Source: CAYQPF01 sp964419225 (GTDB taxonomy: Bacteria; Cloacimonadota; Cloacimonadia; Cloacimonadales; CAYQPF01). Taken from it: DNA of 64,000 nt. The stretch spans positions 62,001 through 126,000 of the forward strand of contig CAYQPF010000001.1 in the NCBI GenBank assembly GCA_964419225.1, written 5' to 3'. Under the pieces are notes generated by a model. It was given only the letters and a program-made list of their open reading frames with translations, made no database searches and was not told the origin of the DNA. Shown one piece after another: positions 33,701-43,286 of the stretch (positions are counted from its first letter, which is position 1; every line of letters begins with the position of its first letter). The position numbers and the translations under genes were made by a program.

Positions 33701-34537
33701 ATGAAAAAGACACTCATTTTCAGTGTAATCGTTCTTTTTAGTTTATTCCTTTATGGAATGATGGATAAGGACATAAACAAGTCAAACTCGCATAATAAGG
33801 TAATTAGTGATGGTGTAGCTTTGAAAGTCATGAGTGAGGTTGTTATAGCCGAAGGTTTTAATGCATCTACTTTTTCAGTAAAATTAGGCTCTGGTGACCT
33901 GATTTTGAAAGGTACAACCGGCAAAAATGTAAATCTTAGTATTAAGTATTATGAATATGAAAAAGGTGATGCCACTATTTTTATCAAAGATGGGAAACTC
34001 GATTACTCGACAAAGAGCGGAAAGCCTGTTCAAATATATTTAGTTGACGGAACAGTTCCTGATAAAGTCAGTTTGGATGCTAAGACTGGTAGTGGAGACA
34101 TTACTTTAAGTTTTTTTCACAAGAGTGAATTTTTAAACACAGTCATGGGTAGCGGTGATGTGAATGTTTCCAATGTAACAAATATTGGTAACATAAGTAT
34201 CAAGACAGGCAGTGGTGATGTGCAATTTGATAATTTAGATGGTATTAAGGAAGTACAAGTAGTTACAGGAAGTGGAGATTTACAAGTGAGTAATTGTAAG
34301 AATATCGAAAGTCTTGTGAACAAAAGCGGAAGTGCAGAAGTTGTTCTGACAAATTATAAAGGAAACCATGTTCAATGTCAAACAGGCAGTGGTGATCTTG
34401 CAGTAAACGGATCATCTATTGAGCAACTTGAGTTTAAAAGTGGCAGTGGTGACATAGTGATCAACAAGAGTACAATCAAGAAAAGAATGTTCCAAACCTC
34501 AGCCGGGGATATTGTGGAACAAAAGAATGTAGAATAA
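33701..34537 (+). CDS. DUF4097-like repeat protein with periodic GSGD motifs
   Basis: A 278-residue exported protein with a signal peptide (residues 3-19). The second half has the motif GSGD at residues 63, 130, 150, 170, 190, 229 and 248, with variants GSAE at 210 and SAGD at 267. From 130 on, the spacing is 19-20 residues, as expected for rungs of a right-handed beta-helix. This resembles the DUF4097 / putative adhesin fold. The molecular function is unknown; an envelope location is likely. It has its own terminator. No partner gene is obvious. Confidence 0.8.
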   Translation: MKKTLIFSVIVLFSLFLYGMMDKDINKSNSHNKVISDGVALKVMSEVVIAEGFNASTFSVKLGSGDLILKGTTGKNVNLSIKYYEYEKGDATIFIKDGKLDYSTKSGKPVQIYLVDGTVPDKVSLDAKTGSGDITLSFFHKSEFLNTVMGSGDVNVSNVTNIGNISIKTGSGDVQFDNLDGIKEVQVVTGSGDLQVSNCKNIESLVNKSGSAEVVLTNYKGNHVQCQTGSGDLAVNGSSIEQLEFKSGSGDIVINKSTIKKRMFQTSAGDIVEQKNVE

Positions 34538-34565
34538 AGCTCCCATATCTCTAACATATCCATGT

Positions 34566-34592
34566 AGGCAGATCAAGTGATCTGCCTTTTTC
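34566..34592 (+). terminator. Rho-independent terminator
   Basis: Stem AGGCAGATC / GATCTGCCT with loop AAGT, followed by a T run. Confidence 0.9.
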
Positions 34593-34632
34593 ATTACTGT
34601 TCACCACTCATTACTGACTACTCAACCCTGTT

Positions 34633-34661
34633 TTGACATAATAAATAAATCTGCTTTACAA
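34633..34661 (+). promoter_or_regulatory. Candidate promoter of the aldo/keto reductase gene
   Basis: TTGACA (34633-34638), a 17-base spacer, TTTACA (34656-34661); the -10 is weak. It lies about 54 bases before the start codon. Confidence 0.45.
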
Positions 34662-34715
34662 ATTATCTGTCTTTCGATATTAAGGTAAAAAGTATATAAG
34701 GATGTGGAGGTTATT

Positions 34716-35861
34716 ATGAAGTATAGACCTTGTGGAAAACTCAATTTACAATTATCTGCCTTGGGATTTGGCTGTATGAGATTACCCTTAAACAGCGATA
34801 GTTCCTCGGATATAAATGAAGAAAATGCTATTGCTATGATCCGTTATGCCATCGAGAATGGCGTTAATTACTTTGACACAGCCTGGCCTTATCATGGTGG
34901 TAACAGCGAAACCCTTCTTGGCAAAGCATTGGAAGACGGATATCGGGAAAAAGTCTATATTGCCACCAAAATGCCAACCTGGCAGATAAAGAGTTTGGAA
35001 GATTGTGACCATTTTTTTGATGAACAGTTAAAAAAACTGCAGACGACCTGCATAGATTTTTACTTACTGCACGCCTTGAATAAAAGTCGTTGGACAGGTT
35101 TAAAAGAGCTTGATGTTTTCTCCTGGGCAGAAAAAAAGAAAAAAGAGGGCAAGATCAAGTATTTTGGTTTTTCTTTCCATGATGATCTTCCAGTATTCAA
35201 AGATATTATAGACGCTTATAATTGGGATTTCTGCCAGATTCAGTATAATTTCATGGACATCAATGAGCAGGCGGGTACTGAAGGCCTGCAATATGCTCAT
35301 GCTAAAGATATTGCTGTTATTATTATGGAACCCCTCAGAGGCGGAGACATAGTCAAAGAAGTGCCTCCTCAAATTCAGGAAATATGGGATAAGACCACTG
35401 TTAATTACTCACCTGTCGAATGGGCCTTACACTGGTTGTGGAACCAGCCGGAAGTCTCTACCGTACTCAGCGGGATGAACAATATTATGCAGGTTATTGA
35501 AAATATCAACTATGCTCATGATTCCAAAGTAAACTCTTTAGACCCTCAGGATCTAAAAGTTATAGATGATGTCAGGGAAAAATATAAAGAATTAAAACCA
35601 ATTAGTTGTACCAACTGCGGTTATTGTCAACCTTGCCCGAACAAAGTGGCAGTACCTAATTTGTTTAATCTTTATAATGAAATTGCGATATACGGCAATT
35701 ATGAAAAATCAAAATTCCTCTATACATTTGTACCCGAAGAGAGCCGGCCATCCAGTTGCGATGCATGTGGCAAATGTATTGATATATGCCCGCAGAAAAT
35801 TAACATCCCCAATCTCATAGATAAAGTCCGTAGAGTTTTTGAAATGGGGGAAAAAATCTAG
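34716..35861 (+). CDS. Aldo/keto reductase with C-terminal 4Fe-4S domain
   Basis: The start is the ATG at 34716, whose ribosome site GTGGAGG itself contains the in-frame GTG at 34704. The 381-residue protein begins MKYRPCGKLNLQLSALGFGCMRLP, typical of the AKR family, with YFDTAWPYHGGNSE, the NADPH-barrel strand KVYIATKMP and a catalytic-region His in LLHALN. The C-terminal part (about 290-381) has two cysteine clusters, CTNCGYCQPCP and CDACGKCIDICP, the first with the short x2 spacing usual for this AKR subfamily. The substrate is unknown. A GT9 glycosyltransferase gene follows after a family D repeat. Confidence 0.93.
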   Translation: MKYRPCGKLNLQLSALGFGCMRLPLNSDSSSDINEENAIAMIRYAIENGVNYFDTAWPYHGGNSETLLGKALEDGYREKVYIATKMPTWQIKSLEDCDHFFDEQLKKLQTTCIDFYLLHALNKSRWTGLKELDVFSWAEKKKKEGKIKYFGFSFHDDLPVFKDIIDAYNWDFCQIQYNFMDINEQAGTEGLQYAHAKDIAVIIMEPLRGGDIVKEVPPQIQEIWDKTTVNYSPVEWALHWLWNQPEVSTVLSGMNNIMQVIENINYAHDSKVNSLDPQDLKVIDDVREKYKELKPISCTNCGYCQPCPNKVAVPNLFNLYNEIAIYGNYEKSKFLYTFVPEESRPSSCDACGKCIDICPQKINIPNLIDKVRRVFEMGEKI

Positions 35862-35894
35862 GTTAACAGTTAATGGTTAATGGTTAATGGAGTG
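35862..35894 (+). repeat. Dispersed repeat family D, copy 2
   Basis: Three GTTAATGG-type units immediately after the stop codon of the aldo/keto reductase gene. Confidence 0.75.
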
Positions 35895-35900
35895 GAATAA

Positions 35901-37295
35901 ATGAAAATACTGGTTATGCAACTGGCAAAAATTGGTGATATCATTCAAACGAATCAGCTTTTAAAGATGTTAAGAGTTGAACACGAGGAAGCACAAATAC
36001 ACCTTTTGGTAAATTCTCTGTTTGAAGAGATGAAACCTCTGCTGGAAGTGGATAACCTGATTGGGTTTAATTTAGGAAAAGCACTGGATCAAACCGGGCA
36101 TGTTCTGCAGTTAAATACCTATGTAACATCTTTCCTCAATGAATTGCTCCAGAATAAATACGATTTGATAATTAATCTGAACAGTATTGGTTTTACTAAA
36201 GATCTTCTGGAATATTTCCGTGCTGATTCTTCTATAGCCTTAAAAGGGTTTCACAGCAATGATAATATCAGTCAGAAATGGTTGTATTATGTAATTTCTT
36301 TTATTAAGACCCGGGAATTTGCCACTTTTAATCTTGTGGATATTTATAAAAACATCTGTAATCTGCCCGGTACCCGGTCTTCTATGCCTCCGTCCAAGCC
36401 ATTTAAAAAGCCATCTACAAACAGAATTGTCTTCCAATTGGGCTGTCGTAATATCAAACGGCAGTGGAGTATCTCCAATTTTGCCGAACTGGCTAACCTT
36501 CTCATTGCCGAAGGCAAAGAAATTTGTTTGGTGGGATCTGAAGAAGAATTTGATCTGCGTGATGAGTTTTTGAAACTTATTCTCCACAAAACTTCTGTTT
36601 CCGACCTGATGGGTAAAACTTCACTCTTAGAACTATCGCAAATTTTAAAACAATCGGATCTTCTGATCTCAGGAGATACAGGTACAATGCATATCGCCAG
36701 TTCTGTCGGGGTGGAGGTTTTCGCCATTTTCTTAGGACCGGCTTATCCGTGGGAAACCTTGGGATACAGTGCTGACATAAAAGTAGTCTATCCTCAATCC
36801 GAGAAGTATATTTGTTATCCCTGTCAGGAAACTGCTGATTGTCTCTATAATCTGGCCTGTCATACTGAAATTACTCCCCATAAGGTTTTTAAAGCTATCC
36901 AAAATCTGCTGTCTTTGCAGGTTTACCACACCAGATATGATCTGATTGGCCAGTATTTAGTACCAGGGGCAGGATCACAACTGCCTTTAACAAAAGAAAG
37001 ATACCTGGCTTTTGTTTATCGTTGTTTTTGTCTGGAATGGATTTTTCAGACAACCTCTTCCTTGCAGGATTATTTGCAAGACTATTCTTTTACTTCTGAA
37101 AAATTGCTTGAATGGAAAGAAATGCTCTTAAAAGAATGGAGAAAATTTCAGATATTATTTGACAAAAACCTGGATTATTCCAGTTTTCAAATGAATTTGC
37201 CCAACCTGGCACCCCTCTACTATTGGCACAAACTCTTTAATGAACAAGAAAAGGATCTGTTTACAGATTGGGAAAAATACTTAAATGGACTTTAA
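35901..37295 (+). CDS. Glycosyltransferase family 9 (heptosyltransferase-like)
   Basis: A 464-residue soluble or peripheral enzyme resembling ADP-heptose:LPS heptosyltransferases. The N-terminal segment ILVMQLAKIGDIIQTNQLL matches the first Rossmann half. The second half has FQLGCRNIKRQWSISNFAEL, the helix KQSDLLISGDTGTMHIAS, and LFLGPAYPWE-like sequence (residues about 275-285), the donor-binding region of GT9. A cysteine group near residues 311-324 (CYPCQETADC) follows. The last about 110 residues extend beyond a standard GT9 protein and are not recognised. It overlaps the next gene by 11 bases. Acceptor and sugar are not known. Confidence 0.88.
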   Translation: MKILVMQLAKIGDIIQTNQLLKMLRVEHEEAQIHLLVNSLFEEMKPLLEVDNLIGFNLGKALDQTGHVLQLNTYVTSFLNELLQNKYDLIINLNSIGFTKDLLEYFRADSSIALKGFHSNDNISQKWLYYVISFIKTREFATFNLVDIYKNICNLPGTRSSMPPSKPFKKPSTNRIVFQLGCRNIKRQWSISNFAELANLLIAEGKEICLVGSEEEFDLRDEFLKLILHKTSVSDLMGKTSLLELSQILKQSDLLISGDTGTMHIASSVGVEVFAIFLGPAYPWETLGYSADIKVVYPQSEKYICYPCQETADCLYNLACHTEITPHKVFKAIQNLLSLQVYHTRYDLIGQYLVPGAGSQLPLTKERYLAFVYRCFCLEWIFQTTSSLQDYLQDYSFTSEKLLEWKEMLLKEWRKFQILFDKNLDYSSFQMNLPNLAPLYYWHKLFNEQEKDLFTDWEKYLNGL

Positions 37296-40137
37296 AGAAA
37301 ACTTGGATCAATTTAAAACAGAATTACTAAATTTTATCGTAATCGACATAGAAACAACAGGCCTAAGTTATACTCAGGATGATATTATCGAGATCTCCGC
37401 TCTTAAATATGAAAAAGCAGTTAAAACCGATTCTTATAATACTCTGATCAGACTGTCGCATCCGTTACCCAAACACATCATCCAATTAACCGGCATAACA
37501 GATCAGGATCTGGCTGGTGGTAAAACTGTTAAAGAAGCTTTAAAGGAACTCAAAGGTTTTTGCGGAGATGAAGTTCTTGTTTTTCATAATCAGAGTTTTG
37601 ACCTTAATTTCTTGAATTATCATCTGGAAAAAAGCTGGAAAACCAGATTTTATAACCAAACTTTGGATACTCTGGAATTGAGTAAAATATTTCTTCCCTA
37701 TCTGGATAATCATCGTCTGGAAACACTTGCTGCTCATTTTGAAATTGAAAACAAAAATGCTCATAGAGCTGCCAGCGATAGCGAAGCAACCGCAGAATTA
37801 CTCTTTAAAATTTGCGAGTTTATTCTCGACAGAATCCCGGTTCACCTTCTCAATTCTTTGCATAATGTCGTGCAATATGTAACAGCTGCTGATTTTCTCT
37901 CTACCATCATATACAAACTCCTGCAATACAAACAGAAAATTGCTCTTCTGCAGGATCAAAAGGGACTGCCTGAGAGTACTGCTCTCAATTTCCTGGAGAA
38001 CAAACCACAACTGGAAAAAGATTTTACTATCAAAGAAGTCTTTGCAGACGATGGATTATTAAAACAAAACTTCCCTAATTATGAACTGAGACAGGGTCAA
38101 ATTGCCATGACTCAGGCTGTCTATGAAAGCATGGTGCAAAACGCTTTTCTGCTTGTTGAAGCAGGTACAGGTGTCGGTAAATCTTTGGCTTATTTAATTC
38201 CGGCTCTTAAATTCTCTGCCTCTGCCAAAGAACGAGTTATAATCTCTACCAATACTAAAAATTTACAGGAACAATTATTCTACAAAGATATTCCCATCCT
38301 GAGCAAATTCCTTCCTACACATTTTACGGCTGTTCTTTTAAAAGGAAGAGATAATTATATTTGCGAAAAGAAATGGCAGGATGTAATTACTGACGTCGGT
38401 AAACATCTTTCGCCCGAAGAAGCCTGGGGACTACTATATCTAATCATCTGGAAAGAAACTACCAAAACAGGAGATATTTCTGAAAATACCTCTTTTTCCA
38501 AAAGCAGCAGTGCCATCCTATGGAAAAAGCTCATGGCTGACAGACATTTCTGCCCGGGAAAAAGATGCAAATTAGCTTCCCGCTGCTATTTGATGGACAT
38601 CAGAACCAAAGCAGAAGCCGCTAATTTGGTGGTAGTTAACCATTCTCTCCTTTTTGCAGACATGCTGACTGAGAACGCATCAATCGGAGAATACAAATAT
38701 CTGATCATCGATGAAGCTCACAATCTCATGCAATCGGCTTCCCAATATTTCTCTGCTTCCATAAGCTACTCCGATTTCATTACTTTTTTCAATTCCCTGT
38801 TTAGTACCAAAAAAACTTTCCAATCGGGGTTGTTGGTCAATCTGAAAGCGAATGCAGCTAAAAGCAGTTTTGAACGTTCCGACAAAGATCTGTTTACTAC
38901 CAAAATTGAAACTATCTGCGTCGATCTGCAGGATAAAACGAGTATTTTTGAGGATCTTTTCAACTGGGTCAATCTGGAAGTTCGACTTAAAGGTGATTAC
39001 CAAAAACTGAGGGTAAAGAGGATTGAAGATTACAAACTACTCACAGAAAAACTTGCACTTTGTGAAAACTACATGGAAGCTTTAAGAAAGGATATCATCT
39101 TCCTGCACCATTATCTGGAAAATGTTAATAGCTCCAGATTTGTAGAACATCAGGAATCCATGAGTAATCTTGACTCCATTCTGCAAAAAATTGAAGAATA
39201 CACCACGACCTTAACTATATTAAAAGAACCTGATCTGAGCAATAATGCGTATTGGTTGTCCAGTATAAGTGCTGAGGATGGAAAGTATCCGGGCGGTATT
39301 ATTAACTATGCACCTTTATCTGTAAATGTCCTCCTTAAGGAAAAGCTCTTCGACATGATGAACACAATAATCTTTACCTCAGCGACAATCAGTATCAGAG
39401 GCTCCTTTAAATACTTCATGAGCCAGCTTGGTCTTGACTTGCTGAAAGAAAAAGTATTGAATCAGGAAATCGTAGAGTCACCTTTTGACTATCCTAATCA
39501 GACAGTAGTTGCCACAGCTGCATATTTACCTGCTCATACAGATGCTTATTACATGCCCAAAAGCATTGATCTTCTCAAAAATATTATCACAAAAGCCAGA
39601 GTTGGAACCTTGGTTTTATTCACATCCTATAAGGATTTAAACAAGGTTTACGAAGAGATGGAAGAATTTTGTTTCCAAAAAAATATCACCCTCCTGGCTC
39701 AGGGAAAGGGTAGTTCGAGAAGTTCTCTTCTGAAAGATTTCAAGAATACAGGTAATGCTGTCTTGCTGGGAACAAGCTCATTTTGGGAAGGTATTGATGT
39801 TCAGGGCGAATCTCTTTCTATCTTAGTTTTGTTTAAACTCCCTTTTCAGGTTCCTTCAGATCCAATCGTAGAGGCATATATCGAAAAACTTGCTGCTGAA
39901 AACAAAGATTCTTTTATGCATTATATGCTCCCTAATGCACTTTTGAAAATGCGTCAGGGTTTCGGCAGACTTATCAGAAGCAAATCTGATCATGGTGCTG
40001 TAATAATTCTCGATAACAGAGTCTTCACTAAAAAATATGGTCAGTATTTTCTGGAAACCTTGCCTTCTCCTGTTCTAAATTGTCAAAGCCCCCTGGAAAT
40101 TTACGATAAAATAGTTCACTGGTTCAAAAGATTATAA
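37285..40137 (+). CDS. dinG: DnaQ-DinG fusion: exonuclease and iron-sulfur helicase
   Basis: A 950-residue fusion. Residues 15-180 form a DEDDh 3'-5' exonuclease: D21-x-E23 (IVIDIETTG), D106 (HNQSFDLNFL), H160 and D165 (NAHRAASDSEA). Residues about 260-950 form an XPD/DinG-like helicase: Walker A EAGTGVGKS (292-300), DEAH at 476-479, four cluster cysteines C360, C423, C428, C434, and C-terminal motifs SFWEGIDVQGE and QGFGRLIRS. Such fusions are common in Firmicutes and other phyla. The likely role is DNA repair or removal of R-loops; nuclease activity is supported by intact residues. It overlaps the GT9 gene by 11 bases. Confidence 0.94.
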   Translation: MDFKENLDQFKTELLNFIVIDIETTGLSYTQDDIIEISALKYEKAVKTDSYNTLIRLSHPLPKHIIQLTGITDQDLAGGKTVKEALKELKGFCGDEVLVFHNQSFDLNFLNYHLEKSWKTRFYNQTLDTLELSKIFLPYLDNHRLETLAAHFEIENKNAHRAASDSEATAELLFKICEFILDRIPVHLLNSLHNVVQYVTAADFLSTIIYKLLQYKQKIALLQDQKGLPESTALNFLENKPQLEKDFTIKEVFADDGLLKQNFPNYELRQGQIAMTQAVYESMVQNAFLLVEAGTGVGKSLAYLIPALKFSASAKERVIISTNTKNLQEQLFYKDIPILSKFLPTHFTAVLLKGRDNYICEKKWQDVITDVGKHLSPEEAWGLLYLIIWKETTKTGDISENTSFSKSSSAILWKKLMADRHFCPGKRCKLASRCYLMDIRTKAEAANLVVVNHSLLFADMLTENASIGEYKYLIIDEAHNLMQSASQYFSASISYSDFITFFNSLFSTKKTFQSGLLVNLKANAAKSSFERSDKDLFTTKIETICVDLQDKTSIFEDLFNWVNLEVRLKGDYQKLRVKRIEDYKLLTEKLALCENYMEALRKDIIFLHHYLENVNSSRFVEHQESMSNLDSILQKIEEYTTTLTILKEPDLSNNAYWLSSISAEDGKYPGGIINYAPLSVNVLLKEKLFDMMNTIIFTSATISIRGSFKYFMSQLGLDLLKEKVLNQEIVESPFDYPNQTVVATAAYLPAHTDAYYMPKSIDLLKNIITKARVGTLVLFTSYKDLNKVYEEMEEFCFQKNITLLAQGKGSSRSSLLKDFKNTGNAVLLGTSSFWEGIDVQGESLSILVLFKLPFQVPSDPIVEAYIEKLAAENKDSFMHYMLPNALLKMRQGFGRLIRSKSDHGAVIILDNRVFTKKYGQYFLETLPSPVLNCQSPLEIYDKIVHWFKRL

Positions 40138-40187
40138 AAAAGATATAGAAATGACTAAGTAGAGAAATCAAATTTGAGTTTTATTTC

Positions 40188-40217
40188 TTGACTTGGTACA
40201 AGTTCTTTAAGTATCTT
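40188..40217 (+). promoter_or_regulatory. Candidate promoter of the histidine-kinase gene
   Basis: TTGACT (40188-40193), an 18-base spacer, TATCTT (40212-40217); weak -10. Confidence 0.35.
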
Positions 40218-40264
40218 GGATAAAAAATACAGGCATCTTGGAGTTGATATGATTATGTGGACTT

Positions 40265-43200
40265 ATGAAGCAGGTAATTATGGAAAATGATCTAATTTAT
40301 ACAAAGATAATCAATAATATGCCTTTGGGGTATGTCAGACATGAACTCATTTTCAATAAATCCGGAACCGTTGTCGATTACAAAATACTCGAAGTAAATC
40401 CTGCTTATGAAGTTATGTCAGGTATGAAAAGTGAACATTTGGTCGGGCAAACACATAATGAGTTAATTGATAATTATTCTTCTCCGCCTAATCCATTTTT
40501 TGATACATATGTGCAAATCGCCTTGAACCAAACCCAAACTTCTTTTACCCATTATTCTTTACGTATCAAGAAATGGTTTCATGTTAAAGCCTTTTCTCCT
40601 GAAAAAAACCAGTTTGTGACCATTATTCAGGATATTACCAGCCTAAAGCACTCTGAAGATTTAAAGGAAATTTTCTTTGATATGTCTCTGGATTTGTTGT
40701 GTATTGCCGATTACGACGGATTCTTTGTCCACTTGAGTAAAACCTGGAAAAACCTGCTTGGCTGGGAACTTGAAGAATTATATAAAGAGCCTTTCTTGAG
40801 TTTTATTCATCCCGAAGATCGGGAAAAAGCCAAACAAGCCTTGATAAATCTGCTGGATACAAACACAATGAATGGTTTGGAATTTCGTTTTGTGCGTAAA
40901 GATGGATCTTATTTGTGGCTTTCATGGAATGCCAAACTGGAAAAAGATAAAAATCTTATCTATGCTGTAGCCCGGGATATCCAACAACATAAAGTTGTGG
41001 AAGATCTAACAGAAAAAGAAGCCAAACTCAATGAAAATCTTCTAAAACTGACTTTACTTAATGAAAAACTCTTTAAAATCATTGACGATTTTCCCTTAGC
41101 TATTGCGGTTACTGATCTGAAAGGTAAGGCAGAATTACTAAATAAGAAATATCTGGAGCTCTTTGATTATCCTAAGAATAAAATTGATAGTGTCGAAAAT
41201 GTTGCCAATAATACTTTAAAATCTCTGGAAATTGCCCAGGAAAAAATTCTTGAAGCAAAAAAGATAATGCACCTTAGTTTAATTGAAAAATCACAGTTTG
41301 GTCCTATTGCATTAGAAATAACTACAGGGAAAAACGAAATCAGATATTTGGATGCTTACTATTTAAATCTGGGGTTGTTTGGAATTTGGACATTTAATGA
41401 TCTCACTCCTCAAAAAACAGCTGAAAAGCAATTAGAAAAAAATCAACAAATGGTTGAACAATACATTGATTCAATTGAAGATCATATGTTCATCGTTCGT
41501 AAGGATGGTGAGAAATATCAAATTGTCTTAATAAATGATTCCTTGAGTAAATTTGTGAATATCCCCAAAGAAATCATTTTTATTACCCCGTTAGATGTGC
41601 TTTTCCCTGACTCCTTTGGGCCCTTATACGAAAAATATGACAAAGTATTAGAAAGCAAAGCAGCACTGCATTATGAGGAAGATGGCCCTCTGATCGATGG
41701 AAAACCCACCTATTTTGACACTCTTTTAACACCCATTTTTGACGAAGATGGAAGTGCCATTATGGTTGCCGGCTTGTCCAGAAATATAACAGGCAGAAAA
41801 AAGTTTGAGCAGGAATTACTTAGAGCTAAAGAACAAGCTGAAGCCGCTAACATAGCTAAAAGAGAATTTCTCGCCAATATGAGTCATGAAATCCGCACTC
41901 CTATGAATTCTATCATGGGATTTTCTGAATTGTTAAAAGAAAATTCACCCGATGCAAAATCTACTTATTATATAAATGGAATCATGAGTAGTGGTAAAAC
42001 ACTTTTATCTTTGATCAATGATTTTCTTGATTTATCCAAAATTGAAGCTAATCGCATGATTCTTAACCCTGAACCATGTAAAATTAAACCACTTCTGAAC
42101 GAATTTACAAAGATTTTTCAACAACAACAAGTATCAAAGAACATTAACTTCACTATCAGAATTGATTCTTCAGTTCCGAAAAATATCCTGATTGATGAAG
42201 TACGATTCAAACAAATTATCTATAATTTGCTTTCCAATTCTTTCAAATTTACTCACGAGGGATTCATATCTCTCTGTGTAGCTTGTGAGGATATTCAAGA
42301 AAACAAATTATCTCTGTCTATCACCTTAACTGATTCAGGGATAGGTATCCCCAAAGACCAGTATGCCCAAATCTTTGAGGCCTTTATCCAACAGGATGGA
42401 CAAAATACCCGACGCTATGGCGGTACAGGTTTGGGTTTAACTATTACAAAACGGCTGGTAGAAATCATGGGTGGCACAATCTATGTACATAGTGAAATTG
42501 GTAAAGGCTCTCAATTTGATATAGTGATCCCTGATTTGGAAATTATTCCGGATAAGGAAACCTCTTCTATGGTGATTATTGAACAAAAATCTGACTATAA
42601 TTTCCTGAATGCCAGAATCCTGATTTGTGAAGATATGGATATTCATCTGGAATTGATTAAAACTTTTCTGGAAAACACTAATTGTGAAATTATTACAGCT
42701 CGAAATGGCAAAGAAGCTGTCGTTAAAACCTTGGAAAATAATCCGGATTTGATTCTGATGGATGTCCTTATGCCAGAAATGGACGGCTTGGATGCTACTA
42801 AAGAAATCAGGAAAACTTTCGCTTCTACACAAATCCCAATCATTATTATTTCTGCTTCTGCCCTCTCACACGATATAGCTTCTTTAGAAAACTTCGCTAA
42901 TGGCTTTATCCTTAAACCTATCGAAAGAGGAAACCTTCTTACTGCCATAGCTAAAGCATTACCCCTGGCAAAATCTAAAACTTCCGAGCAATTTGTTTAT
43001 GACCTTACAAAAACCAAACGTATCAGTCCCTATGTTCGAAAAAAAATGGAAAGCAAGTTCCTTTCTTTATGGAAGCAAACAGCTTCTTTGATGATAAATG
43101 ATGATATTCAGGAATTCGCCCATAAATTAAAAAAATTCTCCCAAAAATATGATCTTGATTTCTTTATAGATTATGCCGTTCAATTGGACGATTTGGCTGA

Positions 43201-43285
43201 AAATTTTCAAATAGAACAGATGAATAACAGTTTTCTTCAATTCCCAAAATTATTAAATGATATCCAAAAAGAAAAGGAGGAATAA
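40265..43285 (+). CDS. Hybrid sensor histidine kinase / response regulator with PAS domains
   Basis: A 1006-residue, apparently cytoplasmic signalling protein. About four PAS-like regions (roughly 1-130, 140-250, 270-390, 400-525) precede a HisKA domain with phospho-accepting H541 (MSHEIRTPMNS), an HATPase domain (N box NLLSNSFKFTHEG, G boxes DSGIGIPKD and GGTGLGLTI), and a receiver domain with phospho-accepting D833 (LILMDVLMPEMDG) and the conserved K near FILKPIE. The last about 90 residues are helical and may be a degenerate phosphotransfer domain without a clear histidine motif. No transmembrane segments were seen, so it senses an internal signal. The ATG at 40280 is an alternative start. 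The next gene starts one base after its stop. Confidence 0.92.
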   Translation: MKQVIMENDLIYTKIINNMPLGYVRHELIFNKSGTVVDYKILEVNPAYEVMSGMKSEHLVGQTHNELIDNYSSPPNPFFDTYVQIALNQTQTSFTHYSLRIKKWFHVKAFSPEKNQFVTIIQDITSLKHSEDLKEIFFDMSLDLLCIADYDGFFVHLSKTWKNLLGWELEELYKEPFLSFIHPEDREKAKQALINLLDTNTMNGLEFRFVRKDGSYLWLSWNAKLEKDKNLIYAVARDIQQHKVVEDLTEKEAKLNENLLKLTLLNEKLFKIIDDFPLAIAVTDLKGKAELLNKKYLELFDYPKNKIDSVENVANNTLKSLEIAQEKILEAKKIMHLSLIEKSQFGPIALEITTGKNEIRYLDAYYLNLGLFGIWTFNDLTPQKTAEKQLEKNQQMVEQYIDSIEDHMFIVRKDGEKYQIVLINDSLSKFVNIPKEIIFITPLDVLFPDSFGPLYEKYDKVLESKAALHYEEDGPLIDGKPTYFDTLLTPIFDEDGSAIMVAGLSRNITGRKKFEQELLRAKEQAEAANIAKREFLANMSHEIRTPMNSIMGFSELLKENSPDAKSTYYINGIMSSGKTLLSLINDFLDLSKIEANRMILNPEPCKIKPLLNEFTKIFQQQQVSKNINFTIRIDSSVPKNILIDEVRFKQIIYNLLSNSFKFTHEGFISLCVACEDIQENKLSLSITLTDSGIGIPKDQYAQIFEAFIQQDGQNTRRYGGTGLGLTITKRLVEIMGGTIYVHSEIGKGSQFDIVIPDLEIIPDKETSSMVIIEQKSDYNFLNARILICEDMDIHLELIKTFLENTNCEIITARNGKEAVVKTLENNPDLILMDVLMPEMDGLDATKEIRKTFASTQIPIIIISASALSHDIASLENFANGFILKPIERGNLLTAIAKALPLAKSKTSEQFVYDLTKTKRISPYVRKKMESKFLSLWKQTASLMINDDIQEFAHKLKKFSQKYDLDFFIDYAVQLDDLAENFQIEQMNNSFLQFPKLLNDIQKEKEE

Positions 43286-43286
43286 A

